Source of the DNA: Theodoxus fluviatilis
Taxonomy: Eukaryota; Mollusca; Gastropoda; Cycloneritida; Neritidae
Length of the DNA stretch: 47,500 nt
Assembly: GCA_034096865.1 (NCBI GenBank)
Contig: JAWQFJ010001184.1
Location: 10,001-57,500 of the forward strand
Reading direction: 5' to 3'
The position numbers and the translations under genes are program-made. Shown in pieces: positions 41,166 through 47,500 of this stretch (position 1 is the stretch's first letter; each line of letters starts with the position of its first letter). The notes under the pieces are model-generated. The model saw only the letters and a program-made list of their open reading frames with translations, had not been told where the DNA came from and searched no databases.

Positions 41166-41979
41166 GGTAGGGGAAAGAAATTTGATTAAATATGTAACTG
41201 TAACATCAGAATTCAATTCAAGATATGGTGGAAGTTTGGAGGGAGGGATTGCGTTGGAGCGACACCGGCGCGGCGAGGGACGTGCTCAGTGGGTGCGTGA
41301 GGGATGTTCCCACACCCAGGCACGTCATGAACATGTTTATGGCGGTGAAATAATAAACGCGGAAACGCGCGCGGGCAGGGGGTTGCTGCCGTATTTATAC
41401 TGGTGGAAAGACAGAGGGAGGAGGAGCCTGTCCCCCAAAGAAACCCTCCAATCCACGACAACACGAACGTCCAGGGAGCAGAATCTCCGCGCAGTCCGTC
41501 ACCAGTGTCCATCTGGTGCAGCAGCTCCACGGGCAGTGTCCCTGCAAATCGCCACGGTGCCTCCTCGGCGTCATTCTGCAGCTCGGTCCAGTCTCTGCTC
41601 AGAGTCTGGAAGCCTGCCGCAACTCCCGTCCTCCGTCCGTTCGGGTCCTGTCGCCGTCGCCGTCGCTGTCACTGCTGCATCCACCGCTGGGCTGTCGCCT
41701 GGGAATTTACTGCCCTGCCCTGTGTTTTTCCAACAGGAGAGCTCAGACGAGCTTGAAAGCATCTGGAATCAACCGGAAAAACTTCGTTCATTGAACTCTG
41801 CCGCCAGGCACCTTGACGTGGCGAGGTCGGATGCTCCAGCTTTGCCAGGGGTCCTTTGCAAGCAGACCAATCAGCGTGGAAGCGTTACGTGTTTGCCCTG
41901 GGTGTGGATTCGTCAAGCTGTAGAAATCTTAGTGTTCAGTGATGATATCCACATTTTCATTCAGCAAAGGAAAGGCTAG
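41166..41979 (+). CDS. GC-rich open frame, doubtful
   Basis: A frame of up to 273 aa follows a TGTGTGTTTCAG acceptor-like site (AG 41165-41166) in a locally GC-rich segment. A second acceptor-like site, TTTTTCCAACAG, precedes GAGAGCTCAGACGAGCTTG (41740) in the same frame. The predicted peptide is rich in Ser, Arg, Ala and Pro and shows no domain; other frames in the same segment are also open. It may be a GC-rich promoter/5' UTR region (CCAATCAG at about 41868, many CpGs) instead of coding sequence. Confidence 0.2.
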
Positions 41980-41999
41980 TCTTGCGAGTCTCAACATTG

Positions 42000-42450
42000 C
42001 TGAGAAAGTGGCATTTTTGTGAGCGTTTGAAAATTTAGAAATCGCTTTTAGATTAAGAGTGGGTACTACAAAAATTCGTCGCAAACTTCCAGACTAAAAA
42101 TTAGTCGGATACCATACGTCGGTCGACAGCATCGAAGTATGAATAGCAAAACTGGCTTAAATGAAAACAACAGCGTTATGTCGGAATGAGGTTAATTTTT
42201 TAAAGTCCAGTCGCAGAAAAATAACCTTTCAAGCAAGGTGAATTTTGAAGGTCCACCTCTGTGATTGTTTGGAGAACTTGAGAACTCGATGAACACAATA
42301 CAGCGTCTTGGACACACAGTAGCTGCTCTTAGAAGAGCTTTAGTACTACCCCAATTTTCCTGACTTGCGGAGAAAATTCTTGCTATCCTAAACAACTCCT
42401 CCCTCCCCCCACTCACCCCCACATCAAGCCCAGCTACATCCCTCCCACCT
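42000..42450. other. Unique stretch before the 40-bp minisatellite
   Basis: No coding or repeat feature is supported. The last 60 bp become C-rich and grade into a degenerate first unit of the minisatellite. Confidence 0.5.
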
Positions 42451-42454
42451 CCCT

Positions 42455-45400
42455 CAGGCCCCTCCTCTCCACCTTTACGTGTTGATAAGCTCCCTGGGCC
42501 CTTCCTCTCCACCCTTACGTGTTGATAAGCTCAATGGGCCACTGCTCTCCACCCTTACGTGTTGATAATCTCCCTGGGCCACTCTTCTCCACCCTTACGT
42601 GTTGATAATCTCCCTGGGCCACTGCTCTCCACCCTTACGTGTTGATAAGCTCCCTGCGCCACTGCTCTCCACCCTTACGTGTTGATAAGCTCTCTGGGCC
42701 ACTCCTCTCCACCCTTACGTGTTGATAAGCTCCCTGGGCCCTTCCTCTCCACCCTTACGTGTTGATAAGCTCCCTGCGCCACTGCTCTCCACCCTTACGT
42801 GTTGATAAGCTCTCTGGGCCACTCCTCTCCACCCTTACGTGTTGATAATCTCCCTGGGCCACTGCTCTCCACCCTTACGTGTTGATAAGCTCCCTGCACC
42901 ACTGCTCTCCACCCTTACGTGTTGATAAGCTCGCTGGGCCACTCCTCTCCACCCGTATGTGTTGATGAGCTCCCTGGGCCCTTCCTCTCCACCCTTACGT
43001 GTTGATAAGCTCCCTGGGCCACTCTTCGCCACCCTTACGTGTTGATAAGCTCCCTGGGCCACTCCTCCCCACCCTTACGTGTTGATAAGCTCCCTGGGCC
43101 CTCCTCTCCACCCTTACGTGTTGATAAGCTCCCTGGGCCACTCCTCTCCACCCTTACGTGTTGATAAGCTCCCTGGGCCACTCCTCTCCACCCTTACGTG
43201 TTGATAAGCTCCCTGGGCCCTTCCTCTCCACCCTTACGTGTTGATAAGCTCCCTGGGCCACTCTTCTCCACCCTTACGTGTTGATAAGCTCCCTGGGCCA
43301 CTCCTCTCCACCCTTACGTGTTGATAAGCTCCCTGGGCCACTCCTCTCCACCCTTACGTGTTGATAAGCTCTCTGGGCCCTTCCTCTCCACCCTTACGTG
43401 TTGATAAGCTCCCTGGGCCACTCTTCTCCACCCTTACGTGCTGATAGGCTCCCTGGGCCCTTCCTCTCCACCCTTACGTGTTGATAATCTCCCTGGGCCA
43501 CTCTTCTCCACCCTTACGTGCTGATAGGCTCCCTGGGCCCTTCCTCTCCACCCTTACGTGTTGATAATCTCCCTGGGCCCTTCCTCTCCACCCTTACGTG
43601 TTGATAAGCTCCCTGGGCCCTTCCTCTCCACCCTTACGTGTTGATAAGCTCCCTGGGCCCTTCCTCTCCACCCTTACGTGTTGATAAGCTCCCTGGGCCC
43701 TTCCTCTCCACCCTTACGTGTTGATAAGCTCCCTGGGCCACTCTTCTCCACCCTCACGTGTTGATAAGCTCCCCGGGTCCTTCCTCTCCACCCTTACGTG
43801 TTGATAAGCTCCCTGGGCCACTCCTCGCCACCCTTACGTGTTGATAAGCTCCCTGGGCCACTGCTCTCCACCCTTACGTGTTGATAAGCTCCCTGGGCCA
43901 CTGCTCTCCACCCTTACGTGTTGATAAGCTCCCTGGGCCACTCCTCGCCACCCTTACGTGTTGATAATCTCCCTGGGCCACTCCTCGCCACCCTTACGTG
44001 TTGATAAGCTTCCTGGGCCCTTCCTCTCCACCCTTACGTGTTGATAAGCTCCCTAGACCCTTCCTCTCCACCCTTACGTGTTGATAAGCTCCCTGGGCCA
44101 CTGCTCTCCACCCTTACGTGTTGATAAGCTCCCTGGGCCACTCCTCGCCACCCTTACGTGTTGATAAGATCCCTGGGCCACTCTTCTTCACCCTTACGTG
44201 TTGATAAGCTCCCTGGGCCCTTCCTCTCCACCCTTACGTGTTGATAAGCTCCCTGGGCCACTCTTCTCCACCCTTACGTGTTGATAAGCTCCCTGGGCCA
44301 CTGCTCTCCACCCTTACGTGTTGATAAGCTCCCTGGGCCACTCTTCTCCACCCTTACGTGTTGATAAGCTCCCTGGGCCCTTCCTCTCCACCCTTACGTG
44401 TTGATAAGCTCCCTGGGCCACTGCTCTCCACCCTTACGTGTTGATAAGCTCCCTGGGCCCTTCCACTCCACCCTTACGTGTTGATAAGCTCCCTGGGCCC
44501 TTCCTCTCCACCCTTACGTGTTGATAAGCTCCCTGGGCCCTTCCACTCCACCCTTACGTGTTGATAAGCTCCCTGGGCCCTTCCTCTCCACCATTACGTG
44601 TTGATAAGCTCCCTGGGCCACTGCTCTCCACCCTTACGTGTTGATGAGCTTTCTGGGAAACTCTTCTTCACCCTTACGTGTTGATAAGCTCCCTGGGCCA
44701 CTGCTCACCACCCTTATGTGTTGATTAGCTCCCTGGGCCACTCCTCTCCACCCTTACGTGTTGATAATCTCCCTGGGCCCTTCCTCTCCACCCTTACGTG
44801 TTGATAAGCTCCCTGGGCCCTTCCTCTCCACCCTTACGTGTTGATAAGCTCCCTAGGCCACTCTCCTCCACCCTCACGTGTTGATAAGCTCCCTGGGCCA
44901 CTGCTCTCCACCCTTACGTGTTGATAAGCTCCCTGGGCCACTCTTCCCCACCATTACGTGTTGATAAGCTCCCTGGGCCACTCTTCCCCACCATTACGTG
45001 TTGATAAGCTCCCTGGGCCCTTCCACTCCACCCTTACGTGTTGATGAGCTCCCTGGGCCCTTCCACTCCACCCTTACGTGTTGATAAGCTCCCTGGGCCC
45101 TTCCACTCCACCCTTACGTGTTGATAAGCTCCCTGGGCCACTCTTCTCCACCCTTACGTGTTGATAAGCTCCCTGGGCCACTCTTCTCCACCCTTACGTG
45201 TTGATAAGCTCCCTGGGCCACTCTTCTCCACCCTTACGTGTTGATAAGCTCCCTGGGCCACTCTTCTCCACCCTTACGTGTTGATAAGCTCCCTGGGCCC
45301 TTCCTCTCCACCCTTACGTGTTGATAAGCTCCCTGGGCCACTCTTCTCCACCCTCACGTGTTGATAAGCTCCCTGGGCCACTGCTCTCCACCCTTACGTG

Positions 45401-45692
45401 TTGATAAGCTCCCTGGGCCACTGCTCTCCACCCTTACGTGTTGATAAGCTCCCTGGGCCACTCCTCTCCACCCTTACGTGTTGATAAGCTCCCTGGGCCA
45501 CTGCTCTCCACCCTTACGTGTTGATAAGCTCCCTGGGCCACTCCTCTCCACCCTTACGTGTTGATAAGCTCCCTGGGCCACTGCTCTCCACCCTGACGTG
45601 TTGATAAGCTCCCTGGGCCACTGCTCTCCACCCTTACGTGTTGATAAGCTCCCTGGGCCACTCCTCTCCACCCTTAAGTGTTGATAAACTCC
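42455..45692. repeat. 40-bp minisatellite, about 80 copies
   Basis: Unit GTTGATAAGCTCCCTGGGCC + ACTCCTCTCCACCCTTACGT, 40 bp, with one 39-bp unit near 43110 that shifts the register. Two hotspots vary: CCACTCCTC/CCACTGCTC/CCACTCTTC/CCCTTCCTC, and GATAAGC/GATAATC. Local higher-order copies exist: the 60-bp line at 42661 recurs exactly at 42781, and an 80-bp dimer carrying GCTGATAGG is duplicated at 43421-43580. Minus-strand repeat peptides of 75-92 aa are artefacts. Confidence 0.97.
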
Positions 45693-45694
45693 GC

Positions 45695-47500
45695 CTTTGG
45701 AGCCGTCCATCCAGAAGGTCCTTGCAGACCTCGCCAGACGTGGACGCAACACACCACGCCTCAGTGTTGCTCCGAAGAACAGTCATCACTCCGCCTCTCA
45801 AGTTTGTGTCCCGACGAGTCCTCTGCATTCCGCCAGCATTAAAAGTCTTCTACGTCGAAGAATTTTATATCACCGTCGAAAACTGATTTTGTTCTTGACA
45901 GCGCAAACTGTTGACTGTCCGTGATGTGCCATCGCCACACTTCCGTGTTCTTGAGTTCTCCATGGGCAATTTTGGAACAAGCCTTGCCAGACTGAGTTCT
46001 TGAAACTCTGTTTTTGTATGGGTATTTTCCTCCATATTCTCAACAAGTACCTTTTTTGGTTTCCAGACCTACATATGTCCAGTAGCACACAATTCCACCC
46101 ATTCCACACCCCGCCCCCACCCCCGAAGTTTGGAAGTGCTGTTTTATATCTTAATTTGTTTTTTTTGGTGATTTCGTTCTTTAAAATGTGTCAGGCATTT
46201 GGTATACAATCTTCCTCCAACTGCTCAAAATGCCAAAAGGATGTTTCAAAATAATTGTAGCAAAGCACGTTAGCACATTGTAGATAAAAGTAATTTTGTT
46301 TCCAGCAAGAGAGCTTTCGCAATACTACCTTGAAAAGTTTCCCTGTGACCAGTTATTCTATACAGATCCATACTCTAAGTACATAAGATTAGAAAAAACA
46401 GGTTTCGTCATCTGTGCACTCTATTTGGAGTTCTCACTGTTTTTCAGAGATTTTTCCCAGTCCGCCATCATATTCAGCCTGACTTACCTCAGTATTGAAA
46501 AAATTTCAACAAAAGCTGTACCTTTTATTCAAAGAATAGTTTCAATGTAATCCCTTACATCGTTAACACGAATTACAGTTTGTCTAACGCGGAATAATAA
46601 CAAAAGACTTTTGGAACGTACATGAGACAGTGCATCTGTTCTCAGAGGTTGTATGAACTTTCTTTATCAAATGAGCGGAATTGAACGGATGATTTTTATT
46701 CTATCCACAAAAAATAAGAGGGTGAGAAAAAGCGAAAATAGCAAAATCTCCGACAGACCACGAGCAAGGTCCAGAGAGTGTTCTTGTTGTGGTCAATACC
46801 TTACCATCACATTTGTTTGTGGCCACCTAGAGACAAGAAGCGCCCATCTTTTTCAGTGCTTCAGGAAACTTTCAATTTTCCTGGTGAGGTCATAGGGTCA
46901 GATCACATTCAGCCAGAAAAAGTTCCCCACGAGGTGGAATGCACTCGCACTGAAAAGGATTAGTCATGGACCCAGTGTGTGCGCCTCTCTAAGGGGGGAC
47001 ACGGGGCGGCGTGGTTGAAGAACAGTGAGCTATTGGCCGGGAACACAGGGAGCCTGCAAGCACACGTCCTTTCCACACCCTTGCCCTGGCCTGCCTCCTC
47101 GCGTTCATGCGTCCATGTGGGGAACCAGGCCAGAACTACTCCGAGCCCGACAGCTGAGTAATTTCTGTGTCAGTCCTTCCACAAATAGAAGACGACAATC
47201 GTGCTCTCGTCATTTGGAAGTGAGTTATTGCTACCTAGCGCGAATTTGTCTCCATCTCCAGGCCCTGCCAACCCCATACTCGTGTTTACAAGAGGACAAA
47301 TGTCTCGAGAGACCGCCAAAAAAAAGTGCAAGGCCCTACTTTTGAAAGTCAATAACCGTGAGGATACAGATCTCTCAAACAGGGGAGAGGAAAAACCGCA
47401 GGTTTTGCATAAAGAAAGTCTGCCTTCATATGATTTGAATTGAGACAATTTGTGGTCATCTAATATTTTGGATTTTCGAGAGTTTCGAAAAGTATTAATT
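45695..47500. other. Unique stretch to the window end, no supported gene
   Basis: Mixed DNA, AT-rich at 46000-46950. The best frames (plus 46296-46550 and 46653-46895, with SCCGQYLTITFVCGHLETR) have no recognisable domain and no clean splice pair. A GC-richer segment at 46970-47170 has overlapping short frames on one strand. Confidence 0.45.

Noticed and set aside
42835..45752. Minus-strand repeat peptides (RELINT, QHVRVERSG type)
   Set aside because: They read the 40-bp minisatellite, and frames are interrupted elsewhere in the array.

Overview
The window is eukaryotic nuclear DNA, very probably from a marine mollusc and most likely a gastropod (inference). The signs are intron-scale gaps, GT-AG splice-like signals, and reverse transcriptase remnants of non-LTR and Penelope-like retroelements. 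There are also tRNA-derived SINE heads, dense (CAGA)n/(CTGT)n, (CT)n, (CA)n and (GAT)n microsatellites, and an ACTCACATGCGAAGC...CCGTCCGTCCG...AGGTCAAGGTCA dispersed repeat of a kind I associate with gastropod genomes. No bacterial, phage or viral gene organisation is present. Most long open frames are by-products of tandem repeats.

Layout. 1-12.9 kb is GC-richer sequence with microsatellites, a 67-bp minisatellite (1.8-2.3 kb), a 25-bp minisatellite (8.9-9.8 kb), a 46-bp minisatellite (12.3-12.9 kb) and a 5'-inverted LINE 3' end (11.03-11.48 kb). A few minus-strand patches (0.45-0.77, 4.28-4.5, 6.2-6.4 kb) look coding-like but are unrecognised. A three-N gap at 12,941-12,943 is followed at once by a near-perfect 1.2-kb inverted repeat (12,944-14,143 / 14,410-15,608) around a 266-bp spacer. 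The right arm carries a promoter-like block and the first exon of a candidate gene whose later exons (15.6, 18.8, 20.0 kb) join in phase. This part is more AT-rich and holds SINE-like fragments. Two complete copies of the AGGTCA-rich dispersed element lie at 20.26-22.04 kb, followed by a broken Penelope-like reverse transcriptase (22.5-23.3 kb).

24.3-32.4 kb is the most structured part. A ~110-bp module occurs twice in opposite orientation (24.35-24.46 and 32.23-32.35 kb), each copy immediately upstream of sequence leading into a candidate exon. The plus-strand exon (24.47-24.77 kb) is Ala- and Arg-rich. The minus-strand exon (29.34-28.24 kb) encodes an eight-unit coiled-coil-like repeat and a QQP tract. 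Between that exon and its module sits a 2.9-kb array built from pentamers of the form RTRCM, which cannot contain a stop codon in any of six frames. A 1.5-kb, 25-bp minisatellite with a 300-bp higher-order period (25.85-27.37 kb) and a LINE reverse transcriptase remnant (28.1-27.67 kb) lie between the two exons.

32.4-47.5 kb holds a hAT-like foldback element (33.06-33.68 kb), tRNA-promoter-bearing repeats (34.66-35.5 kb), many microsatellites, a 34-bp-stem hairpin (37.32-37.41 kb), a doubtful GC-rich reading frame (41.2-42.0 kb) and an ~80-copy, 40-bp minisatellite (42.46-45.69 kb). The six long tandem arrays together cover about 9.7 kb, roughly a fifth of the window. I could not assign any complete gene to a named orthologue.
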